From the NCBI GenBank assembly GCA_964650405.1, contig CAZYTO010000008.1, forward strand, positions 1 through 50,828: DNA of 50,828 nucleotides, given 5' to 3'. The position numbers and the translations under genes are program-made. Below, one piece after another: positions 25,809 to 33,241 of the stretch. Every line of letters begins with the position of its first letter. Position 1 is the stretch's first letter. The notes beneath the pieces are model-generated. The model saw only the letters and a list, made by a program, of their open reading frames with translations, did no database searches and was not told where the DNA came from. Source of the DNA: CAZYTO01 sp964650405 (GTDB taxonomy: Bacteria > Acidobacteriota > Thermoanaerobaculia > Gp7-AA8).

Positions 25809-26426
25809 ATGCCGAAGACGGTCAAGCCAGCCACGAAGCTCCGGCGCTCGTTCTACCTGCAGGATACGGTCACGGTGGCCCGCGCGCTGCTCGGCTGCAC
25901 GCTCTGGCGCCGGCTCGACGGAGAGCTCCTCGGTGCCCGCCTTGTCGAGGTCGAGGCCTATCTGGGCGCCAACGATCCGGCCAGCCACGCCCGGCGCGGT
26001 CTTCGCTCAGCTCGCAACGAGTCGATGTACCTCGACGGCGGCCACGCCTACGTCTACTTCACCTACGGCATGCACTGGTGCATGAACGTGGTGACGCAGG
26101 AAGCGGACATCGCCGAGGCAGTACTCCTTCGCGCCGCCGAACCGGTGGCGGGCCTGGAAACGATCCGGATGCGCCGCCCGAAGGCGAAGCGCGACGTCGA
26201 TCTCATGAGCGGTCCGGGCAAGATCTGCGCGGCGCTGGCCATCGATCGCGCCCTCGACAGCGAGCCGCTCGATGGCGACGCGTTGTTTCTCACAAAGCGT
26301 GACGTAACGATTGCCGAAGACGACATCGCAGTCTCTCCCAGAGTGGGCGTCGACTATGCCGGCGACGCCGCGCACTGGCCGTTGCGGTTCACCGTGAAAG
26401 GAAGCCCGTACCTGTCACGCCTTTGA
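25809..26426 (+). CDS. 3-methyladenine DNA glycosylase (Aag/MPG family)
   Basis: A 205-residue protein of normal length for the Aag family. It shows LLGCTLWRR, the catalytic region ARLVEVEAYLGANDPASHA with the conserved Glu, RNESMYLDGGHAYVYFTYGM with the DNA-intercalating Tyr region, and SGPGKICAALAI. It removes alkylated purines (3-methyladenine, hypoxanthine) to start base-excision repair. Its last 12 bp overlap the end of the convergent YjbR-like gene. It probably shares a transcript with the inositol monophosphatase gene. Confidence 0.93.
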   Translation: MPKTVKPATKLRRSFYLQDTVTVARALLGCTLWRRLDGELLGARLVEVEAYLGANDPASHARRGLRSARNESMYLDGGHAYVYFTYGMHWCMNVVTQEADIAEAVLLRAAEPVAGLETIRMRRPKAKRDVDLMSGPGKICAALAIDRALDSEPLDGDALFLTKRDVTIAEDDIAVSPRVGVDYAGDAAHWPLRFTVKGSPYLSRL

Positions 26427-26750
26427 CCTCACGAACTCCATCGCTTCGAGCGCGAGCGGGAGCCAGCCTTTCGCTGGAGTCTCCACCACCAGCCATTCCT
26501 TCATCAGGCGGCCGTGTCCCGGATCGAAGCGTCTTCCCGCACCCGACTCCACCAGGGTATCCACCCTCTGGCGTGGCAGCTTGACCACGAGCTCATCCCG
26601 TGACGACAGCATCGCGAAGATCTTGTCCTTGACCTTCAGGGCCCGGGATCCGAACCCCTTCCCGTCGCCGCCCAGACTCACACCGGGCAGCTTGCTGCAC
26701 GCTTCGACGACCTTCGCGTAGTTCTTCTCGTTGTTCGTACTTGGGCTCAC
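26415..26750 (-). CDS. MmcQ/YjbR-like protein
   Basis: A 111-residue protein resembling the MmcQ/YjbR family: the N-terminal KVVEACSKLPGVS, RALKVKDKIFAMLSSRDELVVKLP in the central sheet, and the C-terminal GWLPLALEAMEFVRS. The family has a CyaY/YjbR-like DNA-binding-like fold but its biochemical role is not established. I chose GTG 26750 because TACAAT (complement of 26759-26764) lies 8 nt upstream; the frame extends further upstream only as Arg-rich shadow sequence. Divergent from the AtoE-like gene. Confidence 0.75.
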   Translation of the reverse strand: MSPSTNNEKNYAKVVEACSKLPGVSLGGDGKGFGSRALKVKDKIFAMLSSRDELVVKLPRQRVDTLVESGAGRRFDPGHGRLMKEWLVVETPAKGWLPLALEAMEFVRSKA

Positions 26751-26758
26751 GCGAGCGC

Positions 26759-26800
26759 ATTGTACGCGGCCGTGATTGCGGCTCCGGCGCCCTTTACAAT
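26759..26800. promoter_or_regulatory. Divergent pair of -10-like TACAAT elements
   Basis: TACAAT on the minus strand (26764-26759) sits 8 nt before the YjbR-like GTG. TACAAT on the plus strand (26795-26800) sits 6 nt before the AtoE-like ATG at 26807. Neither gene has a Shine-Dalgarno sequence. Confidence 0.6.
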
Positions 26801-26806
26801 CCCACC

Positions 26807-28168
26807 ATGCGCAACAATCTCCTTGCCCGCGCCGGCATGCGCATCGCCGACGTGTGCGAGCGGTGGTTTCCGGACGCGTTCGTGTTCGCCCTGGCCGCGA
26901 TCGTCCTGGTCTTCGTCGGTGCGTGGGCGAGCGGCGTCGAGGCAAAGACGCTGGTGGTGGAGTTCGGCGGCGGGTTCTGGTCGCTGGTCAACTTCACCAT
27001 GCAGATGGCCGTCGTCATCATCGGCGGTTTCGTCGTGGCCACTTCGCCGCCCTTCGTGGCTCTGACACGAAAGCTGGCCGCGATTCCGAAGACGGCGCGC
27101 GGGGCCGTGGCCTTCGTGGCGGCGTTCGCCATGCTGTCGTCGCTGCTCTCGTGGGGGCTTTCGCTGATCTTCACCGGCCTTCTCGTGCGGGAAATCACCC
27201 GCCGGCTGGAACGCGTCGACTACCGGGCCATCGGCGCGGCCGCATACCTCGGTCTCGGCAGTGTCTGGGCTCTGGGGCTGTCGTCCTCGGCGGCGCTGCT
27301 TCAGGCGACGAAGAGCGCCATCCCGGCCTCGCTGCTGGCCGTCACCGGCGTCATCCCGCTGACGCAGACGATCTTCCTGCCGCAAAGCCTGCTCATGGCG
27401 GCGATCCTCACGGTGATGTCCGTCGCCATCGCCTACTTCTCCGCGCCGCGGGAAGAAGAGGCGCGGACGGCCCGAGAGATGGGCGTCGTCTTCGAACCGA
27501 TGACCATCGAGACTGAGCAGCCGAGGACGCCCGGCGAATGGCTGGAGCACAGCCCTCTGCTCATGATCGTCATCACGTCGCTGATGTTCGCGTACCTCGC
27601 CGCCGACGTGCGCGCCAAAGGCGGCTTCGCTGCGCTCGATCTCAACAACTTCAACCTCTTCTTCATCGCCGCCGGTCTGCTGCTGCACTGGAGACCGCGG
27701 TCGTTCCTGCGGGCCGTTTCGAAGTCCGTTCCGGCCACGGCCGGCGTCCTGATCCAGTTCCCGTTCTACGGCGGGATCTTCGGGATGATCGCGAAGACGA
27801 ACGTTGCCGCGCGCCTGGCCCACCTCTTCGTGGCCGTCACGACGAAAGGGTCATTCCCCATCGTCGTGGCCATCTACTCCGCCATCCTCGGCGTGTTCGT
27901 TCCGTCAGGCGGCGGCAAGTGGGTGGTGGAGGCGCCGTATGTGATGGCGGCGGCGAAGACGTGGGGCGAGCACCTCGGCTGGACTGTGCAGATCTACAAC
28001 GCTGCGGAGGCGCTGCCGAATCTGATCAACCCGTTCTGGATGCTGCCGCTGATGGGCATCCTCAACGTCCGAGCGCGCGATCTTGCGGGGTATTCGATTC
28101 TTCAGTTGTTGTTTCACGCGCCGGTGGTGCTGCTGTTGTGCTGGATTTTTGCCCGGACGCTCGGATGA
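26807..28168 (+). CDS. Short-chain fatty acid transporter (AtoE family)
   Basis: A 453-residue membrane protein with about ten to twelve hydrophobic helices. Sequence matching the AtoE/TIGR00366 family includes the N-terminal CERWFPDAFVFALAAIVLVF, FTMQMAVVIIGGFVVA, LSWGLSLIFTGLLVREI, the QFPFYGGIFGMI segment and FVPSGGGKWVVEAPYV. It probably imports acetoacetate or short-chain fatty acids; no matching CoA-transferase genes are in the window. Its last 107 bp overlap the convergent TPR gene. ATG 26807 is chosen over an upstream in-frame start because the family sequence begins here and a -10-like element lies upstream. Confidence 0.9.
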   Translation: MRNNLLARAGMRIADVCERWFPDAFVFALAAIVLVFVGAWASGVEAKTLVVEFGGGFWSLVNFTMQMAVVIIGGFVVATSPPFVALTRKLAAIPKTARGAVAFVAAFAMLSSLLSWGLSLIFTGLLVREITRRLERVDYRAIGAAAYLGLGSVWALGLSSSAALLQATKSAIPASLLAVTGVIPLTQTIFLPQSLLMAAILTVMSVAIAYFSAPREEEARTAREMGVVFEPMTIETEQPRTPGEWLEHSPLLMIVITSLMFAYLAADVRAKGGFAALDLNNFNLFFIAAGLLLHWRPRSFLRAVSKSVPATAGVLIQFPFYGGIFGMIAKTNVAARLAHLFVAVTTKGSFPIVVAIYSAILGVFVPSGGGKWVVEAPYVMAAAKTWGEHLGWTVQIYNAAEALPNLINPFWMLPLMGILNVRARDLAGYSILQLLFHAPVVLLLCWIFARTLG

Positions 28169-28871
28169 CTTTCGTGGCGCGCCGCAGCCAGGCACGATCG
28201 CGGCGGCGCTGAAAGGCCGGCATCGTCACCCGCCGCGCCAGCAGGCGCTTGGCGATCTCCCGCGCCTCCGCCGGGCGGCCCTGCTCGAGATAGAACTCGG
28301 CCGCGACGGCCAGCGACTCGCTTGCCGACGAGAGGTCGAGCAGGCGCGAGAAGGCGGCCTCGGCATCCGCTGTGCGGCCCAGCTTCGCCAGCGAGCGGGC
28401 CAGCAGCGACTGCGCACGGCCATATGCGTACTTCGGATCGACCTTCACCACGCGCTCCAGATCCGCCGCCGCGCCCGCCCAATCACCCAGCTCGAACTCG
28501 CAGACCCCGCGCTTGTAGAACGGATCGATCGAGTCGGTGCGCGAGCCGAGGGCGCGGTCGAAGCACTCCTTGGCCTGCTGGTACTTCCCGTCGTCGAGCA
28601 GGATGTCGCCGAGCTCCTCGAAATTGCCGGCCGACGGATTCTCCAGCACCAGCACTTCCAGCATGCGGATGCGCTTGCGCCGCGAGAAGCCCTGCATGGA
28701 GTGCCGCATTGCCCCGAAGTCCGGCAACGCCTCGGCGAGCAGGTACGCCGCCGCCCCGATGCCGCCGCCGAAGAAGATGATCCAGATCCAATAGCCGTCC
28801 GGCCGCCGCCGTGCGTAATGCACGAGAGCGATCACCTGCAGGATCGCGCCGTAGCCGAAGAAATGGCCCAT
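28062..28871 (-). CDS. Membrane-anchored TPR protein
   Basis: A 269-residue protein with two N-terminal hydrophobic segments (GYGAILQVIALVHY and YWIWIIFFGGGIGAAAYLLA), followed by TPR-like helical pairs from about residue 75 to 215 (NFEELGDILLDDGKYQQAKECFDRAL, FYKRGVCEFELGDWAGAAADLERVV). It resembles LapB/YciM-like or generic membrane TPR scaffolds; no partner is evident. The basic, Thr-rich C-terminus lies over the 3' end of the AtoE-like gene by 107 bp on the opposite strand. TACAAT (complement of 28882-28887) lies 10 nt before the ATG. Confidence 0.8.
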   Translation of the reverse strand: MGHFFGYGAILQVIALVHYARRRPDGYWIWIIFFGGGIGAAAYLLAEALPDFGAMRHSMQGFSRRKRIRMLEVLVLENPSAGNFEELGDILLDDGKYQQAKECFDRALGSRTDSIDPFYKRGVCEFELGDWAGAAADLERVVKVDPKYAYGRAQSLLARSLAKLGRTADAEAAFSRLLDLSSASESLAVAAEFYLEQGRPAEAREIAKRLLARRVTMPAFQRRRDRAWLRRATKVIRASGQKSSTTAAPPARETTTEESNTPQDRALGR

Positions 28872-28881
28872 GGAAGCGGCA

Positions 28882-28887
28882 ATTGTA
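28882..28887 (-). promoter_or_regulatory. -10-like TACAAT, 10 nt before the TPR gene start
   Basis: TTTACAATTGCC precedes ATG 28871 on the minus strand, and there is no Shine-Dalgarno sequence. Confidence 0.5.
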
Positions 28888-28922
28888 AAGGCTGGCGGGC
28901 GAAACGAAGAGCTCTGGACACG

Positions 28923-28951
28923 AAAAAGGCTGGAAGGAGACCCTTCCAGCC
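28923..28951 (-). terminator. Intrinsic terminator of the sigma/anti-sigma/HEAT operon
   Basis: On the minus strand a perfect 10-bp stem, GGCTGGAAGG-GTCT-CCTTCCAGCC, is followed by TTTTT. It lies 29 nt after the HEAT-repeat gene stop. The stem uses the same GGCTGGAAGG unit as the larger hairpin arrays at 8186, 18406 and 37698. Confidence 0.85.
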
Positions 28952-28979
28952 CATGCCGCAGATTGCGATCCGTCCGTTC

Positions 28980-30254
28980 TTAGTCCCGAAGGAGCTCCAG
29001 CAGGTAATCCGTCGCTTCCTTCGAGTGCATGATGGCGAGCTTCGACACGATGCTCTTCTTCAGATCGGGGTCCTTCTCGTTGCGGGCCAGTTGGACGAGC
29101 GCTCCGCCGTTGTTCTGCAGAAACAGCCCGTTGATCACGGCCTTGCGCACGTCGGGATTGCTGTCGGTCTGGTAGATCGTGACCAGGATCTGGCCCGACT
29201 TGCCGCCGCCGAGCAGGCCGAGGTTGCGGATGGCGGCCACACGCAGCTCTTCGTTGTGCTCATCGCGGGCGATCTCTCCCAGCTTCTCGGCGTTGCCGCC
29301 GATGAACATCGCCTGGATGATCTTCTTCTTCAGCTCGACGCTCGGTTCGACGGCATAGAGGTCGGCCAGCTCGTTGCGCGCGCCCGAGACGCCGAGCTGC
29401 GTGATGGCGTCACCGCGCAGCTCTTCGTTCTTCTCGCTCTTCGCGGCGGCCAGCAGGCGGCCGCGGTCGCCTCCGACCATGTACGCCTTCAGGATCGACT
29501 TCTTCAGCTCGACGTCCGAAGATCCGGCGTAGATATCGCTGAGAAGCTTCCTGTTGCGCTCTCCTCCCATGATGCCGAGGTAGCGGACGGCCTTGGCCTG
29601 CAAGTCGGGGTTCGCGCCCCGGGCCATGCGCGAGAGGATGTCGGTCGCTTTCTGCGACGGCGACTGGCTGAGCACGAAGAGGGCGCGCTCCTTCATCTTC
29701 GGCGAGGCCTTCGGGCTGGCGATGATGCCCTCGAGCAGGGGGACGGCGCGCTCGGGGTCCGTCGACATCAGGGAGTTGATGGCCAGAACCTTCAGGTCGT
29801 CGTCTTCGACGTCCTTGACCTTCTCCGGGTCGAGCGGACCGGTGTTGTGGCGGATCTCCAGCTCGAGCTTCTTGCCGTCCTCCACCCAGCGGCTCTTCGG
29901 ATAGGTCTTCTGCAGCGTGACGAGCGTGTTGAGCGCTTCGGCGCGCTGCCCCATCTTGTTCTGGGCGTACGCTTTCCAGTAGAGCGCGGCGTCGGCGTGG
30001 GTGCCGCCGATCTGGATGACCTTGTCGAACGTCATCACGGCCTTGCGCCACTCGTGGTCGTCGAGCATGTCGCTGGCGGCGTCGTAGAGGGATTCTTCCT
30101 TTTCGGCCTTCGACTCTTTCTTGTCATCGTCGTCGTCGGTGGCGTAGGCGAAGTTGTCGGCCTCCGCCTGCGGGAAGAAGACGTTGGCCGTGTGGGCCGG
30201 ACGGGCAATGAGCAGGATGGCCACTGCGGCGAGAAACAGCTTGAGTGTTTTCAT
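28980..30254 (-). CDS. Secreted HEAT-repeat protein
   Basis: A 424-residue protein with a signal peptide (MKTLKLFLAAVAILLIARPAHTA). A TPR-like region follows (DMLDDHEWRKAVMTFDKVIQ, ALYWKAYAQNKMGQRAEAL). From about residue 165 to the end there are regular HEAT-like repeats of roughly 32 residues built on the pattern ..LxxxY..D.xxxVRKAVIxGLxxxG. (for example LVTIYQTDSNPDVRKAVING). It lies third in an operon with an ECF sigma and an anti-sigma factor (ATGA overlap with the latter) and ends in an intrinsic terminator. An envelope scaffold or sensor role is plausible but unproven. Confidence 0.88.
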   Translation of the reverse strand: MKTLKLFLAAVAILLIARPAHTANVFFPQAEADNFAYATDDDDDKKESKAEKEESLYDAASDMLDDHEWRKAVMTFDKVIQIGGTHADAALYWKAYAQNKMGQRAEALNTLVTLQKTYPKSRWVEDGKKLELEIRHNTGPLDPEKVKDVEDDDLKVLAINSLMSTDPERAVPLLEGIIASPKASPKMKERALFVLSQSPSQKATDILSRMARGANPDLQAKAVRYLGIMGGERNRKLLSDIYAGSSDVELKKSILKAYMVGGDRGRLLAAAKSEKNEELRGDAITQLGVSGARNELADLYAVEPSVELKKKIIQAMFIGGNAEKLGEIARDEHNEELRVAAIRNLGLLGGGKSGQILVTIYQTDSNPDVRKAVINGLFLQNNGGALVQLARNEKDPDLKKSIVSKLAIMHSKEATDYLLELLRD

Positions 30255-31039
30255 AGTGAGTTGGTTCCTTTCGGCTGCGGCGCCGGGACTTCGCGGCCGC
30301 CGGCCTGCGCGCTGACGACGCGCACCTTGAAGAGAAGCTCTTTCGAGTCGATGCGTTTCTGGAGGGAGGCCACCTCGCCGGGAGAGAGGCGGTCATCGGC
30401 ATGGGACAGCTCGAGCAGCACCGGCTCCAGGTCGGCCAGCAACGCGGCGATGCGCGCGTCGCCATGCTGCTCGGCCGTCTGGCGGTAGAGCTGGTTGACT
30501 GACACGAGCTCCGCCGCGCGACGCTTTTCCGCGGTGACGTCAAGACCGCGGGAGGCGTCTGCGTTGGTGAGCTCGAGCAGTATCCGTTCGCTGTTGTCGA
30601 GGTGGTCGCCGACGACCACGAGGAGAATGCGATCGTGGCCGGTGAGCTTGTTGTTCGCCACGGCATTGCCGCCGGGCGTGTTGCCGGGACGTGAACGATA
30701 GGCAGTATCGGACGGCGCGGAGTGATGGTTCCTGGCCCACCACAGACCGCCGGCGAAGAAAGCGAAGGCAATCATGGCTGCTGCCGCGAACGCCCGCCAG
30801 ACTCGCGCACGATCCCTGCGCCCCAGCCGCCAGCGGAGGTGGTTCCAGACCTCCGTGCCGTACTCGTCGCCGCGCTGCGGAACCTGCAGATCGTCGACCA
30901 GTGCCAGCACACGGCAGAGCGTGTCGTATTGCGCGCGGCAGTCCGCGCAGGCGTTCAGGTGCTGCTCGGCCGCCGCCGCCTCGACGCCGTCGTCGTGGTA
31001 GCGGTGCATCACGAGCTGTTCTTCGTTCAGGTGTTGCAT
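30251..31039 (-). CDS. Membrane anti-sigma factor with zinc finger
   Basis: A 262-residue protein with an N-terminal anti-sigma zinc-finger motif (EQHLNACADCRAQYD, HxxxCxxC), one membrane helix near residues 84-102 (AFAAAAMIAFAFFAGGLWW) and a helical extracytoplasmic domain rich in Glu, Leu and Arg. Its start lies 13 nt inside the end of the ECF sigma gene and its stop overlaps the HEAT gene by 4 nt, so the three genes form one tight unit. It should sequester the neighbouring sigma factor. The periplasmic part does not look like RskA and I cannot name it. Confidence 0.85.
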   Translation of the reverse strand: MQHLNEEQLVMHRYHDDGVEAAAAEQHLNACADCRAQYDTLCRVLALVDDLQVPQRGDEYGTEVWNHLRWRLGRRDRARVWRAFAAAAMIAFAFFAGGLWWARNHHSAPSDTAYRSRPGNTPGGNAVANNKLTGHDRILLVVVGDHLDNSERILLELTNADASRGLDVTAEKRRAAELVSVNQLYRQTAEQHGDARIAALLADLEPVLLELSHADDRLSPGEVASLQKRIDSKELLFKVRVVSAQAGGREVPAPQPKGTNSL

Positions 31040-31605
31040 GGTGTCGACCTCACGAACGGCTCCAGGGCCTGACGCAGCTTCCGCACGGCGCGAAAGATCG
31101 TGTGCTTGGCTGCGTTGACCTGGATGCCCAGAGTCCTGCCGATCTCCTCGACCGGCATTCCTTCGAAGTGGCGGAGCACGAATGCCGTGCGCTCGTTGCC
31201 CGTCAGCCGCTCCATGGCCTTGCTGACGTGCGTCTGCAGCTCGGCGCTCAGCAGCAGGCGGTCCTGCAATGCTTCCGACTTCGCCGCTCCTGTCATTTCT
31301 GCCTCTTCCGGATCCCCGCCGTAGTGGCGGTCATGACGAACGCGGGCCCGCAGCAGATCGAGCGAGCAGTTGACGGCGATGCGGTGCAGCCACGTCGAGA
31401 AGTTCGCCCGCTCTTCGAAGCGGTCGAGCGTCCGGTAGGCGCGGAGAAAGGTCTCCTGGACCACGTCGTCGGCATCGTGCTGGTTTCCGGTCATGCGATA
31501 GGCCACGCGGAAGACGGGTTGGCTGTGCCGCTCCACCAGGATTCGGAACGCGTCGGAGTCCCCTCCCCGCGCTCGATTGATGGCTGTGGCGTCGCTCGTT
31601 TCCAT
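31027..31605 (-). CDS. ECF RNA polymerase sigma factor (RpoE-like)
   Basis: A 192-residue sigma factor. Region 2 has AFRILVERHSQPVFRVAYRMT and DADDVVQETFLRAYRTLDRF; region 4 has LTGNERTAFVLRHFEGMPVEEIGRTLGIQVNAAKHTIFRAV. It is followed by an overlapping anti-sigma gene and a HEAT-repeat gene, suggesting an envelope-stress circuit. TCTAAT (complement of 31614-31619) is 8 nt before the ATG and could be the -10 element. It is distinct in sequence from the ECF factor at 12725. Confidence 0.92.
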   Translation of the reverse strand: METSDATAINRARGGDSDAFRILVERHSQPVFRVAYRMTGNQHDADDVVQETFLRAYRTLDRFEERANFSTWLHRIAVNCSLDLLRARVRHDRHYGGDPEEAEMTGAAKSEALQDRLLLSAELQTHVSKAMERLTGNERTAFVLRHFEGMPVEEIGRTLGIQVNAAKHTIFRAVRKLRQALEPFVRSTPCNT

Positions 31606-31833
31606 CCGGAGCGATTAGACTGCGGAAAGGGCGGACGGTTAGCAAGTGCCGGAAGGGCCCGCAGGCGTTTGGCACGGCGGGAGAAGGACTTGCGCCGGAT
31701 GGGAACGGCAACGGGCGAGATGCCGGAAGGCTGCTAATCCTCTCCGGCGTGCCGTTGATTGCGCCTGGCGTCGCCTATGAGCCGGTGAACGACGAGGTGC
31801 GCCGGGGAGAGCACGGCCGACCTCGCTCTCGAT

Positions 31834-31858
31834 TTCGGCACGACCGCGTCGTGCCGAA
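31834..31858. repeat. REP-like single palindrome, copy 3
   Basis: TTCGGCACGAC-CGC-GTCGTGCCGAA is a perfect 11-3-11 palindrome. Its core matches one arm of the double elements at 4086 and 9605, and the CCCCCG that follows matches copy 2. The 283-bp gap that contains it (31606-31888) holds nothing else I can interpret. Confidence 0.8.
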
Positions 31859-31888
31859 CCCCCGTGGATGGATTGGGGAGTAGCCGCC

Positions 31889-32086
31889 TCACCGCCAGTA
31901 GCCGCGCACCCACACCCAATCGCGCCGGCCGCGGACCCAGTAGCCGTGGACCCAGACCGCGCCGCGATACGGTGCGATGCCGATCACTTCGACGCGGGGA
32001 GCCGGGGCGACGAGAGCCACCCGCGCCGCGCACGCGGAGCCGAGAAGCGAGAACGTCAATGCCGTGACTGCCATGAGTTTTTTCAT
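31889..32086 (-). CDS. Small secreted YXWxxGYW-repeat protein
   Basis: A 65-residue protein with a signal peptide (MKKLMAVTALTFSLLGSACA) and a short mature part carrying two aromatic repeats, VWVHGYWVRGRRD and VWVRGYWR. It is a small YXWXXGXW-repeat protein of the type often found in the Gram-negative cell envelope. The role is unknown. I start at ATG 32086 rather than the TTG two codons upstream. It is divergent from the DedA-rhodanese gene. Confidence 0.7.
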   Translation of the reverse strand: MKKLMAVTALTFSLLGSACAARVALVAPAPRVEVIGIAPYRGAVWVHGYWVRGRRDWVWVRGYWR

Positions 32087-32142
32087 GGCCAACAGACGGG
32101 GAAGGGCCGCGGCGCGTTGACCGCGTTAACATCACCGTCACC

Positions 32143-33078
32143 GTGAACGCGCTCGTCCACTACCTCCTGCACTACGGCATCCCGCTCGTGTTCCTCAACG
32201 TCTTCGCCGAGCAGATCGGCGCGCCGATTCCCGCCCTTCCCACCCTGCTCATTGCCGGAGCGCTGTCACGCGACGGGCGGATGTCGTCGACTCATGTGCT
32301 GCTTGCGGCCATCGCCGCTTCGCTGATCGCCGACTACGCCTGGTTCCTCCTCGGGCGCTACTACGGCTACAAAGTCCTGCGCACGCTCTGCCGCATCTCG
32401 CTCTCTCCCGATTCGTGCGTGCGGGACACCGAGGCCAGTTTCGAGCGCTGGGGCCTGAAGTCGCTCAGCGTAGCCAAGTTCATCCCGGGATTCTCCACGG
32501 TCGCCCCGCCGCTGGCCGGCGCCACGCGCGCCCGGGCGCTCCCTTTCCTGGCCTTCGACACGTTCGGCGCGCTGCTGTGGGCCGGAAGCGCCGTGGCCGC
32601 GGGCCGCGTCTTCCACAAGGCCATCGACCGCGTGCTGCTCGCCCTGGAGAACCTCGGCTGGTGGGGGATCGTCTTCGTCGGCTCCGCCATCGCCCTCCTG
32701 GTGCTCGCCAAATGGATCCAGCGGCAGCGCTTCTACCGGCAGTTGCGGATGGCCCGCGTCACCGCTCCCGAGCTGCAGACGATGCTGGGGAGCGAGAAGC
32801 CGCCCATCGTGCTCGACGTCCGCGCCGAGTCCACCCGCAAGCGCGACCCGCGCCGCATCCCCACCGCCATTACCGCCACCATGACCGACATCGCCACGCA
32901 ACTCGAGAACTACCCCCCTCACCACGAGATCGTCCTTTACTGCACGTGACCCAACGAAGCCTCGGCGGCCCGTGTGGCTCGCGCGCTCATCGATCGTGGA
33001 TACACCGTCGTCCGTCCCCTGGCAGGCGGCTTCGACGCCTGGGTCGACGCAGGATTTGGAGTGGAAGCGATCGAATGA
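32143..33078 (+). CDS. DedA-family membrane protein fused to rhodanese, with in-frame TGA (candidate selenoprotein)
   Basis: The frame starts at GTG 32143. Residues about 1-195 are a DedA/SNARE-associated membrane domain (FAEQIGAPIPALPTLLIAGAL, ADYAWFLLGRYYGYKVL, KFIPGFSTVAPPLAG). Residues about 205-311 are a rhodanese domain (IVLDVRAES ... EIVLYCT). At residue 269 the frame meets TGA (32947-32949), then continues for 42 codons with conserved rhodanese sequence (PNEASAARVARALIDRG, VVRPLAGGFDAW) to a second TGA at 33076. Cysteine relatives that I recall read YCxCPNE here, so TGA replaces the second Cys of the active-site loop. Selenocysteine is the attractive reading; a nonsense mutation, giving a 268-residue truncated protein, is the alternative. 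Confidence 0.8.
32950..32981 (+). other. Candidate bacterial SECIS-like hairpin after the in-frame TGA
   Basis: Directly after TGA the RNA can pair CG-A-AGCC with GGCT-CG (single bulged A), and inside it CGG with CCG around a CGGC apical loop about 17-20 nt from the TGA. That distance fits bacterial SECIS elements, which lie within the coding sequence. The stem is short and the loop does not clearly match a SelB-binding consensus, so this is suggestive only. Confidence 0.35.
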
Positions 33079-33100
33079 ATAAAGGATCGAACAAAGAACA

Positions 33101-33240
33101 GCGATGAGCGATTAAGCGAATAGGCGATTAAGCGACTAAGCGATTAAGCGATTAAGCGACTAAGCGACTAAGCGATTAAGCGATTAAGCGAACAGCCAAC
33201 AACGACCGGCGACCGGCGATCAGCGACCAGCGACCAGCGA
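33101..33240. repeat. Bipartite array: GCGATTAA octamers then CGACCGG/CGACCAG heptamers
   Basis: Ten octamers of GCGATTAA, GCGACTAA and one GCGAATAG run in phase from 33108 to 33187. Five heptamers CGACCGG, CGACCGG, CGATCAG, CGACCAG and CGACCAG then run from 33203 to 33237 and end 4 nt before the methyltransferase ATG. AT-rich for this genome. Confidence 0.88.
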
Positions 33241-33241
33241 A

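Noticed and set aside
28083..30488. An 801-codon plus-strand frame over the HEAT-repeat gene and TPR gene
   Set aside because: It is antisense to two genes with clear repeats, a signal peptide and overlap architecture; its own sequence is low-information Arg/Leu/Val shadow.
31606..31888. Possible gene or small RNA between the sigma factor and the YXWxxGYW-repeat gene
   Set aside because: Only the REP-like palindrome is identifiable; frames crossing the gap are Arg-rich shadows and no promoter-terminator pair is visible.
32143..32949. DedA-rhodanese gene simply ended at the first TGA
   Set aside because: Stopping there would cut the rhodanese domain in its active-site loop, while the next 42 codons in the same frame are conserved rhodanese sequence; I kept the longer reading but noted pseudogene or base-call error as alternatives.
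33101..33240. Tandem array considered as a CRISPR
   Set aside because: Units are 7-8 bp, contiguous and without spacers, and no cas genes are present; the same applies to the arrays at 14118, 15627 and 16761.
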